Positions 16,326 to 25,547 of a stretch of 64,000 bases of DNA are shown here, in pieces. The position numbers and the translations under genes were made by a program. Positions within the stretch are counted from its first letter, which is position 1. The number at the start of each line of letters is the position of its first letter. Below the pieces are notes generated by a model, which saw nothing but the letters and a program-made list of their open reading frames with translations, did not search any database and was not told the origin of the DNA. Source of the DNA: Pseudomonas nitroreducens NBRC 12694 (GTDB lineage Bacteria; Pseudomonadota; Gammaproteobacteria; Pseudomonadales; Pseudomonadaceae); contig NZ_BDAI01000004.1 in NCBI RefSeq assembly GCF_002091755.1, positions 310,001 through 374,000 of the forward strand, given 5' to 3'.

Positions 16326-16898
16326 GCGTTGCTCCTAATCAGTGCAGTCGTGTTGCGTTTTTTAATTGTCGGTGGAACCTGTCCGGTCGGTCAGGCCTGG
16401 CGAGGAAAAGCAAGATTGGAGCCAATCCTGACCAGATGTTCCATTTTTATGACGAACCCCTCGGGATCCGCTCCTTTGGCAGAGAAGACGCAGGTGCACG
16501 GGCCGGGCCATTTCTTGACCCACAGGACAACTTCGCCTGATTCAAGGGCATCGCGCCATCGGCAAGCACAGGAATGGCAACTACTAACCGGTAGATTGGA
16601 TACATGGGAAACCTGTGTTGAAACGAATCAACACAAATTATGTATACAAGTCTCTTGTGGGAAATCTACCCAACAGCCCTCGGTGCACACCACGCGTTTT
16701 TCCGGGCGCGGATGATGCCAGACAAGAGCATCGACTACACCTGTCAGGTTGACTCGGGCCGCCGGGCGGTCTCGCTTTGCGCCGCCGCCGAGGGCACTGG
16801 ACACTGCGGTTTCCCGGCACAGCCAGGCGCCGTGCTTGAGGCTCCAGGGCTGGCCTGCCAGACTTTGGCCATCAGCGACACTTTCCAAAGATGTACCG
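16326..16898. other. Divergent intergenic region, tsx-like (-) / araC-type (+)
   Basis: This 573-bp gap has no ORF with convincing coding features. The AT-rich stretch at about 16350-16370 (GCGTTTTTTAATTGTC) is the likely promoter area for the tsx-like gene. A second AT-rich stretch at about 16620-16650 is a plausible control area for the AraC gene. No clear operator was identified. Confidence 0.4.
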
Positions 16899-17690
16899 AT
16901 GAAAGGACAACCCCCCGAGCTACAACGCCTGATTCCGGTGCTCGACCGCCTGCCGCGGCCAGTCTACGCGCGTGCCGAGCGGCTACGCGCGGGCTCCTGG
17001 ACCAGCCGGCACCACCATGCGTGGGTGCAGCTGTCCTATGCCATCACCGGCGTACTGGGTGTACACACGGCCGAAGGCAGCTTCTTTGCCCCGCCGCAGC
17101 GGGCCATCTGGATTCCGGCCTTCCTTGACCATGAGGTGGTGACCTCGACCCAGGCGGAAATGCGCAGCCTGTACATCCGCGACGACGCCTGCCGTTGGGC
17201 GCCGGACCGCTGCCGGGTGCTGGAGGTGACGCCGCTGGCGCGCGAGCTGGTCAAGAGCTTCTGCGAGCTGCCGGTGGATTATCCACAGGGCGACAGTGCC
17301 GAATCGCGGCTGGTGGAAGTGCTCCTGGACCAGCTGCGCCACCTGCCGGAGGTCGCCTTCTCTCTGCCGATGCCACAGGAGGGACGGCTGCTGCAGTTGT
17401 GTCAGACGCTGATCGACCACCCCACCGACAGCCATACCCTGGGTGACTGGGCGCAGCGCATCGGTACGTCGGAGAAGACCTTGTCGCGGCTGTTCCAGCG
17501 CGAGACCGGCATGACCTTCCGCCTGTGGCGCCAGCGCCAGCGCCTGCTCGCCTCCCTCGGCTCGCTGGAGGCCGGCAACAGTGTCACGGCGGCGGCGCTG
17601 GACTGCGGGTACGACTCCACCTCGGCCTATATCGCGTCGTTCAAGGGACTGTTCGGGTTTACGCCGGGGGATTTGTTCCGCCAGCGGTAG
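16899..17690 (+). CDS. AraC-family regulator with N-terminal cupin
   Basis: This 263-residue regulator has an N-terminal cupin-like sensor (about 20-95, with SRHHHAWVQLSYAITG) and a C-terminal double helix-turn-helix. The second part includes TLGDWAQRIGTSEKTLSRLF and AALDCGYDSTSAYIASFKG, which are standard AraC motifs. The ATG at 16899 fits the family start; the in-frame open region further upstream is non-coding in character. The next gene on the same strand is an MHS transporter 349 bp away, a plausible target, as AraC proteins of this subgroup often control an adjacent transporter. The effector is unknown. Confidence 0.87.
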   Translation: MKGQPPELQRLIPVLDRLPRPVYARAERLRAGSWTSRHHHAWVQLSYAITGVLGVHTAEGSFFAPPQRAIWIPAFLDHEVVTSTQAEMRSLYIRDDACRWAPDRCRVLEVTPLARELVKSFCELPVDYPQGDSAESRLVEVLLDQLRHLPEVAFSLPMPQEGRLLQLCQTLIDHPTDSHTLGDWAQRIGTSEKTLSRLFQRETGMTFRLWRQRQRLLASLGSLEAGNSVTAAALDCGYDSTSAYIASFKGLFGFTPGDLFRQR

Positions 17691-17710
17691 GCCGTGCTGG
17701 CGGGTACCGA

Positions 17711-17775
17711 TTACGGACGAAGTCCGCTCCCGCCCAAAGCCTGACCCCGCGTGGGAGCGGAGTCCGTCCGCGATT
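17711..17775. repeat. REP-like palindrome, GGAGCGG(A)-CGTCCGCGA family
   Basis: Inverted halves TTACGGACGAAGTCCGCTCC and GGAGCGGAGTCCGTCCGCGA flank a short spacer. It belongs to the same family as 46042-46110, 47312-47395, 47676-47742 and 62291-62366. The rest of the 17691-18039 gap shows only a ribosome site (AAGAGGAA) before the transporter. Confidence 0.75.
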
Positions 17776-18039
17776 GGCTGAGCCCCCCAGACGAAGCTGA
17801 AGCGCCCTTCTACAGGCGCCCACCTATCGGCGGATTTCCGCTCAACATCCCCGCCAATCGGCGCCGCTTCGCCTGCCGTCGCCACCCCATAAATAGACAA
17901 GCCCCTAGTGCCACGCGGCTTTCTGGCCTTGGCACGGTGCCTGCTATCGCCCTCGGCACTGCGCCGCCCTCGCGGCGCGCCGGCGTGACGTAACCCGTAG
18001 TCCGCACGCCTGACGACAACAACGACAAGAGGAATACCC

Positions 18040-19347
18040 ATGGATAGCGCAAGCGCCGTCTCCGCTTCTGCCGCACCCCGCACGACTTCCCAGCGCATCA
18101 AGTCGATCTTCAGTGGCTCGGTCGGCAATCTGGTCGAGTGGTACGACTGGTACGTCTACGCCGCCTTCTCGCTGTACTTCGCCAAGGCATTCTTCCCCCA
18201 GGGCGACATGACCGCCCAGCTGCTGAACACCGCCGCGATCTTCGCCGTGGGCTTCCTGATGCGCCCGATCGGCGGCTGGCTGATGGGTATCTATGCCGAC
18301 CGCAAGGGCCGCAAGGCCGCCCTGCTGGCCTCGGTCCTGCTGATGTGCTTCGGCTCGCTGATCATCGCCCTGACCCCCAGCTATGAAACCATCGGCGTCG
18401 GCGCACCGATCCTGCTGGTGCTCGCGCGCCTGCTGCAGGGCCTGTCGGTCGGCGGCGAATACGGCACTTCCGCAACCTACCTGAGCGAGATGGCCAACAA
18501 GGAGCAGCGCGGCTTCTTCTCCAGCTTCCAGTACGTCACCCTGATCTCCGGCCAGCTCATCGCCCTGGCGGTACTGATCGTGCTGCAGCAGACCCTGACC
18601 GTCGAGCAGCTGGAAAGCTGGGGCTGGCGTATTCCGTTCTTCATCGGCGCGCTGTGCGCGGTCGTAGCCATGTTCCTGCGTCGCGGCATGGAAGAGACCG
18701 AATCCTTCAGCACCAAGAAGGACGAGCCCAAGGAAAGCCTGATCCGCACCCTGTTCCGCCATCCCAAGGAAGTCCTGACCGTGGTCGGCCTGACCATGGG
18801 CGGTACGCTGGCCTTCTACACCTACACCACGTACATGCAGAAGTACCTGGTGAACACCGTGGGCATGAGCAAGAACGACTCGACCATGATCTCGGCGGCC
18901 ACGCTGTTCCTCTTCATGCTGCTGCAGCCCATCGTCGGCGCGCTGTCGGACAAGATCGGCCGTCGCCCGATCCTGATCGCCTTCGGCGTGCTGGGCACCG
19001 TGTTCACCTACCCGATCCTCAGCACCCTGCACACCATCGACACCTGGTGGGGCGCGTTCTTCCTGATCATGGCCGCGCTGGTCATCGTCAGCGGCTACAC
19101 CTCGATCAACGCCGTGGTGAAGGCCGAGCTGTTCCCCACCGAGATCCGCGCCCTGGGCGTGGGCCTGCCGTACGCGCTGACCGTGTCCATCTTCGGCGGC
19201 ACCGCCGAGTACGTGGCGCTGTGGTTCAAGAGCATCGGCATGGAGAGCGGCTTCTACTGGTACGTCACCGCGTGCATCGCCTGTTCGCTGCTGGTCTACG
19301 TGACCATGAAGGACACCCAGAAGCATTCGAAGATCACCACCGACTGA
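18040..19347 (+). CDS. MHS-family (MFS) dicarboxylate/alpha-ketoglutarate-type symporter
   Basis: This 435-residue, 12-helix inner-membrane proton symporter belongs to the metabolite:H+ symporter branch of MFS. The early VGNLVEWYDWYVYA motif, DRKGRKAALL between helices 2 and 3, LQGLSVGGEYGTSATYLSE, and DKIGRRPILIAFG in the second half are diagnostic of KgtP/PcaT/ShiA-like proteins. The sequence resembles dicarboxylate carriers most, but the substrate cannot be fixed. GAGGAA lies 8 bases before the ATG. Two tandem terminators follow. Confidence 0.9.
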   Translation: MDSASAVSASAAPRTTSQRIKSIFSGSVGNLVEWYDWYVYAAFSLYFAKAFFPQGDMTAQLLNTAAIFAVGFLMRPIGGWLMGIYADRKGRKAALLASVLLMCFGSLIIALTPSYETIGVGAPILLVLARLLQGLSVGGEYGTSATYLSEMANKEQRGFFSSFQYVTLISGQLIALAVLIVLQQTLTVEQLESWGWRIPFFIGALCAVVAMFLRRGMEETESFSTKKDEPKESLIRTLFRHPKEVLTVVGLTMGGTLAFYTYTTYMQKYLVNTVGMSKNDSTMISAATLFLFMLLQPIVGALSDKIGRRPILIAFGVLGTVFTYPILSTLHTIDTWWGAFFLIMAALVIVSGYTSINAVVKAELFPTEIRALGVGLPYALTVSIFGGTAEYVALWFKSIGMESGFYWYVTACIACSLLVYVTMKDTQKHSKITTD

Positions 19348-19364
19348 TTGGGCTCCTTGCCCAG

Positions 19365-19393
19365 GCCCCGGCGCACACTCTCCGGGGCTTTTT
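19365..19393 (+). terminator. First of two tandem terminators after the MHS transporter
   Basis: GCCCCGG, 10-base loop, CCGGGGC, then TTTTTAT. It lies 18 bases past the stop codon. Confidence 0.85.
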
Positions 19394-19400
19394 ATCCACA

Positions 19401-19427
19401 AGGCCCGGCATACGCCGGGCCTTTTCG
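19401..19427 (+). terminator. Second tandem terminator
   Basis: AGGCCCGGC, loop ATAC, GCCGGGCCT, then TTTCGTTT. A perfect 9-bp stem lies 8 bases past the first terminator and insulates the downstream ABC operon. Confidence 0.85.
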
Positions 19428-19490
19428 TTTCTGCGGTGACCCGCGACGCTGCGCTATCCTCGCCAGCGTCACGATCGCGTAGGCATTTCC

Positions 19491-20114
19491 ATGAACCTCT
19501 CTCCCTTTCCTGTCGGCACGTTGAGCGCCCGCGGCCTGCGCGGCGCGCTCAGCGGGCCCTTCGATCTCGACCTGGAACCCGGCCACTGCACGGTCCTCAG
19601 CGGCCCGTCGGGCATCGGCAAGAGCCTGCTGCTGCGCATGCTCGCCGATCTCGACCCGAACCAGGGCGCGATCAGCCTCGGCGGGGTGAACCGCGAGAGC
19701 CAGCCGGCCCATGTCTGGCGGCGGTGGGTGACCTACGTACCGGCCGAATCCGGCTGGTGGGAAGACGACGTCGCCGCGCACTTCACCGATCTCGACGGCG
19801 TAAGCCGGCTGCTCCCGCAGCTCAATCTCGATCCCGCGAGGCTGCAGGCCCAGGTGGCGCACCTGTCCACCGGCGAGCGACAGCGCCTGGCGCTATTGCG
19901 CGCACTGGTGCAACGCCCGCACTTCCTGCTGCTGGACGAACCCACCGCCGCCCTGGACCCGGACAATCGCGAACAGGTCGAACGCCTGTTGCTGGCGGTC
20001 AAGGCGCAAGGCATGGGCCTGCTGGTGGTGACCCACGATGCCGACCAGGCGCAACGTCTCGGCGAGCGGCAACTGCACCTGGACCACGACGGACTGACGG
20101 AGCGACACCCATGA
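19491..20114 (+). CDS. FetA/YbbL-like ABC transporter ATPase
   Basis: This 207-residue ATPase has Walker A GPSGIGKS, the signature LSTGERQRL, Walker B FLLLDEPTAALD and the H-loop VVTHDAD. It is short, as is usual for the YbbL/FetA class. In E. coli FetAB is linked to iron homeostasis and oxidative-stress tolerance, proposed as iron export. Its stop overlaps the next gene, the membrane partner, by ATGA. No substrate-binding protein is present, which fits an exporter or a regulatory pump. The metal assignment is by family analogy only. Confidence 0.85.
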   Translation: MNLSPFPVGTLSARGLRGALSGPFDLDLEPGHCTVLSGPSGIGKSLLLRMLADLDPNQGAISLGGVNRESQPAHVWRRWVTYVPAESGWWEDDVAAHFTDLDGVSRLLPQLNLDPARLQAQVAHLSTGERQRLALLRALVQRPHFLLLDEPTAALDPDNREQVERLLLAVKAQGMGLLVVTHDADQAQRLGERQLHLDHDGLTERHP

Positions 20115-20911
20115 CACCGCTGCAATTGAGCGTGCCGGAACTGGCCCTGGCGGCGCTGCTGATCCTTGCGGCGGCGGCGCTGTCCTGGGCGCTGCGCCTG
20201 GGCCTGCAACGCACGCTGCTGGTTTCCGCTGCACGCCTGGTGGTGCAGTTGGTACTGGTCGGTCTGTTCCTGCGCCAGGTATTTGCGCTGTCTTCGCCCT
20301 GGCTGACGGCGCTGGTGGTCGCCGTCATGCTGGGCGCGGCGACCTTCGAGGTCGGCTCGCGGCAGCATCGGCGACTGACCGGCTTCTGGCACCTGGGCAT
20401 CGGCGGCGGCGCGGTCGGTATCGCCACCCTGGGCATCGCCCTGTTCGCCCTCGCCGGCAGCCTGCGCCCGACGCCCTGGTACGACGCGCGCCACGCCATT
20501 CCGCTGGTGGGTATCATCCTCGGCACGGCGATGAACGCCGCCAGCCTGGCCCTGAACCAGGTGTTCGCCAGTGTCACCCGCGAGCGGGCGGCCATCGAAG
20601 CGCGCCTGGCCCTGGGCGCCGACCGCCATACCGCGCTCAGCGGACTGATTCGCCGCGCGCTCTACACCGGGCTGATTCCCACCCTGAACCAGATGGCTGC
20701 CGCCGGTATCATCACCCTTCCGGGAATCATGACCGGTCAGATACTCGCCGGCATGGACCCACTGGACGCCGCGCGCTACCAGATCCTGCTGATGTTCCTG
20801 CTCGCCGGCGCCGGATTCATCGCCGCGCTGGGCGCGGTGTACCTGTCGCTGTGGCGGCTCACCGACCCGCGCGAGCGCCTGCGCCTGGATCGCCTGCGTG
20901 CCGACGATTGA
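20111..20911 (+). CDS. FetB/YbbM-like ABC transporter permease
   Basis: This 266-residue polytopic membrane protein of the UPF0014 family is the partner of the upstream ATPase. It has about seven hydrophobic segments and the family motif LPGIMTGQILAGMDPLDAARYQI in the second half. The ATG lies inside the ATGA overlap with the ATPase gene; an earlier in-frame opening exists only because it shadows the ATPase gene. Together the pair should form a complete two-gene ABC system. Confidence 0.87.
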   Translation: MTPLQLSVPELALAALLILAAAALSWALRLGLQRTLLVSAARLVVQLVLVGLFLRQVFALSSPWLTALVVAVMLGAATFEVGSRQHRRLTGFWHLGIGGGAVGIATLGIALFALAGSLRPTPWYDARHAIPLVGIILGTAMNAASLALNQVFASVTRERAAIEARLALGADRHTALSGLIRRALYTGLIPTLNQMAAAGIITLPGIMTGQILAGMDPLDAARYQILLMFLLAGAGFIAALGAVYLSLWRLTDPRERLRLDRLRADD

Positions 20912-20960
20912 GCGGCGCCGGCGTATGCTGGGCAACCTTCCCCCGCCACAGGAGCCTGCC

Positions 20961-21644
<684 letters not shown>

Positions 21645-21699
21645 CGACGGCATTCGAGCCCGTTACTATGAGCGTTCTCTTGACCCCCATGTCAGGTTC

Positions 21700-21803
21700 T
21701 GCGAGCTAGAACCAGGCAAGGCGGCGGTTGGCGAGAAAGCGCAGTTGACTCCAGTCAATGAGTATTTCTCGACAATCGCCAGCGCCGCATGGCCGACGCG
21801 CAG
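21700..21803 (+). repeat. Dispersed structured element, copy A
   Basis: Conserved left end TGCGAGCTAGA..AGGCAAGGCG and right end CCGACGCGCAG match copy B at 62959-63063. The inner part folds: TTGACT/AGTCAA is a tight hairpin inside a CGAGAAA/TTTCTCG stem, with GGCG/CGCC beyond it. The inner sequence differs from copy B but the pairing is kept. It occupies most of the gap between the SDR and the amidohydrolase. Confidence 0.7.
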
Positions 21804-21922
21804 CGAACCGCTAGGGTGCGAGGGAACCTGGATCAGCAGACAGGGTGAACACTGAGCTGGCTTCCCATGAACCCATGGAGCCGGCTCGAACGAACGGCTC
21901 CGTCCGTTTGGAGAATTCATCC

Positions 21923-23281
21923 ATGTCTTCCCCGCGTCTCTGGCTGCGCAACCCGCTGGCCATCTTCACCGCTAATGATCAGGACGCCCGTGGCGGCATC
22001 GTCGTCCAGGACGGCCGCATCGTCGAACTGGTCGCTGCCGGCCAGCAGCCTTCGGCCCCGATCCAGCAGACCTTCGACGCCAGCCAGCACGTGCTGACGC
22101 CCGGCCTGATCAACACCCACCACCACTTCTACCAGACCCTTACCCGCGCCTGGGCGCCGGTGGTGAACCAGCCGCTGTTCCCCTGGCTGAAGACGCTCTA
22201 CCCGGTATGGGCGCGCCTGACCCCTGACCAGCTAGGCGTGGCCACCAAGGTTGCCCTGGCCGAACTGCTGCTCTCGGGCTGCACCACCGCCGCCGACCAC
22301 CACTACCTGTTCCCCGACGGCCTCGAGCAGGCCATCGACGTGCAGGCCGGCGTGGTCCAGGAACTGGGCATGCGCGCCATGCTCACCCGCGGCTCCATGA
22401 GCCTGGGCGAAGCCGACGGCGGCCTGCCGCCGCAACAGACCGTGCAGAGCGCCGAGGCCATCCTCGACGACAGCCAGCGGCTGATCCGCGAGTACCACCA
22501 GCGCGGCGAAGGCGCCCAGGTGCAGATCGCCCTGGCACCCTGCTCGCCCTTCTCGGTCACCCCGGAAATCATGCGCGCCAGCGCCGAACTGGCCGAGCGC
22601 GAAGACGTGCGCCTGCACACCCACCTCGCCGAAACCCTGGACGAAGAGGACTTCTGCCTGCAGCGCTTCGGCCAGCGCACCGTGGATTACCTGGACAGCG
22701 TCGGCTGGCTCGGCCCGCGCACCTGGCTGGCCCACGGCATCCACTTCAACGATGAGGAAATCCAGCGCCTGGGCGCCGCCGGCACCGGCGTCTGCCACTG
22801 CCCCAGCTCGAACATGCGCCTGGCCTCGGGCATCTGCCCGACCGTGGCGCTGGAAGCCGCCGGCGCGCCGGTGGGCATCGGCGTGGACGGCTCGGCCTCC
22901 AACGACGCCTCCAACATGATCCTCGAAGCCCGCCAGGCCCTGTACATCCAGCGCCTGCGCTACGGCGCCGAGCAGATCACCCCGGAGCGCGCGCTGGGCT
23001 GGGCCACCCGCGGTTCGGCGAAACTCATCGGCCGCAGCGACATCGGCGAGCTGGCCGTGGGCAAGCAGGCGGACCTGGCGCTGTTCAAGCTCGACGAACT
23101 GCGCTTCTCCGGCAGCCACGACCCGCTCTCCGCGCTACTGCTGTGCGGCGCCGACAAGGCCGACCGGATCATGATCGGCGGCACCTGGCGCGTGGTCGAC
23201 GGTGAGGTCGAAGGCCTCGACCTCAAGCGCCTGATCGCAGACCACACCCAGGCGGCGCGCAAGCTGCTCGGTACGCTGTAA
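21923..23281 (+). CDS. 8-oxoguanine deaminase-type amidohydrolase
   Basis: This 452-residue amidohydrolase belongs to the family of the Pseudomonas 8-oxoguanine deaminase, which makes urate and ammonia from 8-oxoguanine. Metal-binding motifs appear in order: NTHHHFYQT (His66-68), HTHLAET, AHGIHF and GVDGSASND (catalytic Asp). The start at 21923 is used because GGAG lies just upstream; an in-frame earlier ATG at 21845 has no ribosome site. The cytosine-deaminase/AtzA-like subgroup includes guanine deaminase and s-triazine hydrolases as alternatives. Its reaction product would be the same as that of XDH, encoded 13 kb away. Confidence 0.86.
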   Translation: MSSPRLWLRNPLAIFTANDQDARGGIVVQDGRIVELVAAGQQPSAPIQQTFDASQHVLTPGLINTHHHFYQTLTRAWAPVVNQPLFPWLKTLYPVWARLTPDQLGVATKVALAELLLSGCTTAADHHYLFPDGLEQAIDVQAGVVQELGMRAMLTRGSMSLGEADGGLPPQQTVQSAEAILDDSQRLIREYHQRGEGAQVQIALAPCSPFSVTPEIMRASAELAEREDVRLHTHLAETLDEEDFCLQRFGQRTVDYLDSVGWLGPRTWLAHGIHFNDEEIQRLGAAGTGVCHCPSSNMRLASGICPTVALEAAGAPVGIGVDGSASNDASNMILEARQALYIQRLRYGAEQITPERALGWATRGSAKLIGRSDIGELAVGKQADLALFKLDELRFSGSHDPLSALLLCGADKADRIMIGGTWRVVDGEVEGLDLKRLIADHTQAARKLLGTL

Positions 23282-23308
23282 ATACCTTCCGCGCCCATAC
23301 GAGCGGAG

Positions 23309-23427
23309 CCCCTCACCCTAACCCTCTCCCGCAAGCGGGAGAGGGGACCGTTCGGTGCAGGGAGAACCTCCAGCGTCAGCCGGCACAATCTGCCCCCTCT
23401 CCCTATGGGAGAGGGTTGGGGTGAGGG
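23309..23427. repeat. Paired REP-like element, CCTCACCCTAACCCTCTCCC family
   Basis: Two palindromic units face each other: CCTCACCCTAACCCTCTCCC with a GCAAGC-centred stem, then CCCCCTCTCCC..GGGAGAGGG and GGGGTGAGGG at the far end. It shares the pattern with 30073-30191, 40239-40275, 43114-43223 and 47417-47548. The rest of the gap to 23801 holds a candidate promoter and the palindrome AAGGGTCTATCCCTT (23651-23665). Confidence 0.8.
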
Positions 23428-23707
23428 CAAGCCCAGAGCGAATATCGGCTCGCCTGTAATCCGCTCTACCCAGCCTGCCGACAAGCTTCCTGACCGAAGA
23501 CCATCACGTGGCTCCGGATGCCATTCCAGCCGGCACGTTTTGTCATCGAAAAATCGCTACAACCCGCGCCACACAAGGGCTGCGTACTACCGCCCGTCGC
23601 CATCCAAACAGCCGCGATAAGCGGTCATTCAGTGAAAACCCCTCTAGATCAAGGGTCTATCCCTTGCGACGGGAATATGCCGTCAGTTTGACATCACCCA
23701 TTGGCAC

Positions 23708-23734
23708 TCTAGTTTTAAATCGCCGGGCCGAATT
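23708..23734 (+). promoter_or_regulatory. Candidate sigma-28-like promoter for the che2 operon
   Basis: TCTAGTTT, exactly 11 bases, GCCGAATT: 6 of 8 and 5 of 8 matches to TAAAGTTT-N11-GCCGATAA. It lies 67 bp before the cttP-like ATG. A TTGACA also occurs at 23688, but its -10 partner is poor. The P. aeruginosa che2 cluster has been reported as RpoS-dependent, so this site is only a candidate. Confidence 0.35.
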
Positions 23735-23801
23735 CCTGCTCAAGAGGTTGTCAGCAGCCGTTTGGCCCGGTCACCGGCGCCCGGCAATGGAGTGCACGTC
23801 A

Positions 23802-24989
23802 ATGCGCGATTCACAGTTGGACCCTCTGGCGGTTCAAGGAGCCGGCCAGGATTGGCCGCGGCGCCTCATCATCCAGACCCTGCCCTGGGCGGTGGTCGCC
23901 GTGCTCTGCGCGGTCGGCGTGCCGTTCTGGTGGATGCTGCCGGTGGGCTGGATCTCCAGCCTGGTGCTGAGCAGCCTGCTGTGCGGCACCGGCAAGGCCG
24001 CCGCCGAGGCGCAGGCAGTCAAGCTGCACAGCGAGGAGCTGCCTCAGTGGCGCCCGCTGCAGGAAGCCGTGGAAGGCCACCTGGCCCAGCTCAACGGCCA
24101 TACCCACCAGATCGACAGCCTCCTGCACCAGGCGATCCGGCAACTGACCGACAGCTTCCACGCCCTCGCCGATCGCATCGACACCCAGCGCGGCCTGTCC
24201 CACTCGCTGATCGAGCGCTACGACGGCCGCGGCCACATGGACGGCGACATCGATTTCCAGCGTTTCATCCACGCCACCCAGGAAACCCTCGGGCTGTTCG
24301 TCGAAGCCACCCTGGAGACCAGCCGCACCTCACAGCAACTGGTGGAGCGCATGGACCGCGTGACGCACAAGATCGCCGAGATCCTGCAATCCACCCAGGA
24401 CATGGACGCCATCGCCAAGCAGACCAACCTGCTGGCCCTCAACGCCGCCATCGAAGCCGCCCGCGCCGGCGAAAGCGGCCGCGGTTTCGCCGTGGTAGCC
24501 GACGAGGTACGCGCGTTGTCCACCCGTTCCACGCACTTCTCCCAGGCCATCCGCGAGCACGTCGACGTGGTCTACCACGAGATCAAGGACGCCGAGGGCG
24601 CCATCAGCCAGTTGGCCGACAAGGACATGACCTTCGCCCTGGATTCACGCCAGAAGATCCAGCACATGCTCGACGATCTCGACGCCATGAATCAGCACAC
24701 CGTGAAGGTAGTGCAGGAGCTGGACCGCATCTCCCTGGAAGTGGGCGACGGCGTCAACGCCGCGGTCACCGCCCTGCAGTTCCAGGACATGAGCAGCCAA
24801 CTGCTCGGCCAGGTCGGCAAGCACAGCGCGCGCCTCGGCGCCCTCGCCGTCGGCCTCGGCGCGCTGGATGGTCGCGAACCCGGCGAGTGGGGCGAGCGCC
24901 TGCGTGGCGAAGTCGCCGAACTCGGTCGCCCCCTGAGCAACCCGGTCGCCCAGACCAGTCTCAGCGCTGGCGAAGTGGAACTGTTTTGA
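23802..24989 (+). CDS. cttP: CttP-like membrane-anchored chemoreceptor
   Basis: This 395-residue receptor-like protein has two closely spaced hydrophobic segments (about 22-41 and 43-62) and almost no periplasmic part. The rest is coiled-coil signalling domain with the tip KQTNLLALNAAIEAARAGESGRGFAVVADEVRA. This layout and its place before cheY match CttP, first member of the che2 cluster, named for trichloroethylene chemotaxis. The ATG at 23802 is chosen because GGAG lies 9 bases upstream. Without an external domain it may sense membrane state or act as an adaptor. The C-terminus has no WEEF tether. Confidence 0.85.
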   Translation: MRDSQLDPLAVQGAGQDWPRRLIIQTLPWAVVAVLCAVGVPFWWMLPVGWISSLVLSSLLCGTGKAAAEAQAVKLHSEELPQWRPLQEAVEGHLAQLNGHTHQIDSLLHQAIRQLTDSFHALADRIDTQRGLSHSLIERYDGRGHMDGDIDFQRFIHATQETLGLFVEATLETSRTSQQLVERMDRVTHKIAEILQSTQDMDAIAKQTNLLALNAAIEAARAGESGRGFAVVADEVRALSTRSTHFSQAIREHVDVVYHEIKDAEGAISQLADKDMTFALDSRQKIQHMLDDLDAMNQHTVKVVQELDRISLEVGDGVNAAVTALQFQDMSSQLLGQVGKHSARLGALAVGLGALDGREPGEWGERLRGEVAELGRPLSNPVAQTSLSAGEVELF

Positions 24990-25016
24990 CGTGATCCGAG
25001 CCCAGGAGGCATCGCC

Positions 25017-25082
25017 ATGTTGCAGTCCGTCATTGCCCGCTTTAACGAACACTGGCTGGCCAACCTCGCCCTGATCGGCTGA
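25017..25082 (+). CDS. Candidate 21-codon ORF in the che2 operon
   Basis: ATG at 25017 is preceded by a perfect AGGAGG seven bases upstream and runs 21 codons to TGA (MLQSVIARFNEHWLAN...). It lies between the cttP-like gene and cheY, where 181 bp would otherwise be empty. The peptide has amphipathic-helix character, with a hydrophobic face of Leu, Val, Ile, Phe and Trp. It could be a real microprotein, a leader peptide controlling cheY translation, or the remnant of a decayed gene. I do not recognise it. Confidence 0.5.
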   Translation: MLQSVIARFNEHWLANLALIG

Positions 25083-25170
25083 GCCCCACACCCTTTCCGC
25101 GCGCCGGGATGGCGCGAGTTCCGCGCGCCTGGCGACAAGCAACGCATTGCACCCAAGGAGAATCAACGCA

Positions 25171-25536
25171 ATGGGAAAACAGATTCTGATCGTCGATGAC
25201 TCGGCCTCCATCCGGCAAATGCTGAGCTTCACGCTCAAGTCCGCCGGCTACGAGGTGGACGAGGCCGTGGACGGCAAGGACGGCCTGGGCAAAGCCCAGC
25301 GCAAGTCCTACCAACTGGTCTTCACCGACCAGAACATGCCGAACATGGACGGCCTGTCGCTGATCCGCAGCCTGCGCGACATGGCCGGCTACCGCAGCAC
25401 GCCGATCCTGATGCTGACCACCGAGTCCAGCGACGCCATGAAACAGCAGGGCAAGAGCGCCGGCGCCACCGGCTGGCTGGTCAAGCCGTTCGACCCGCCG
25501 AAACTGCTGGAAGTGACCCGCAAGGTCCTGCCCTAG
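25171..25536 (+). CDS. cheY: CheY-type response regulator of the che2 system
   Basis: This 121-residue single receiver domain has acidic residues Asp9/Asp10 (VDDS), the phospho-acceptor Asp53 (TDQNMP), Thr in LTTES and Lys105 (LVKPF). No output domain is present. AAGGAG lies 10 bases before the ATG at 25171, which is used rather than an earlier in-frame opening. It is phosphorylated by the downstream CheA. In the P. aeruginosa che2 pathway this CheY does not appear to drive ordinary flagellar switching, so its output target is open. Confidence 0.94.
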   Translation: MGKQILIVDDSASIRQMLSFTLKSAGYEVDEAVDGKDGLGKAQRKSYQLVFTDQNMPNMDGLSLIRSLRDMAGYRSTPILMLTTESSDAMKQQGKSAGATGWLVKPFDPPKLLEVTRKVLP

Positions 25537-25547
25537 GGGAACCCTGA

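Noticed and set aside
16628..16888. Possible small gene on the minus strand in the tsx-araC gap
   Set aside because: No ribosome site and no coding-like composition; it probably overlaps regulatory DNA.
17279..17287. Perfect DnaA box TTATCCACA
   Set aside because: Lies inside the AraC coding region and is isolated, so chance is likely.
19391..19399. TTATCCACA between tandem terminators
   Set aside because: A single copy; it overlaps the T-run of the first terminator.
23688..23716. Sigma-70 promoter TTGACA at the che2 operon
   Set aside because: The -35 is perfect but the -10 at 16-17 bp (TAGTTT or AGTTTT) is poor; kept only as a remark in the candidate promoter entry.
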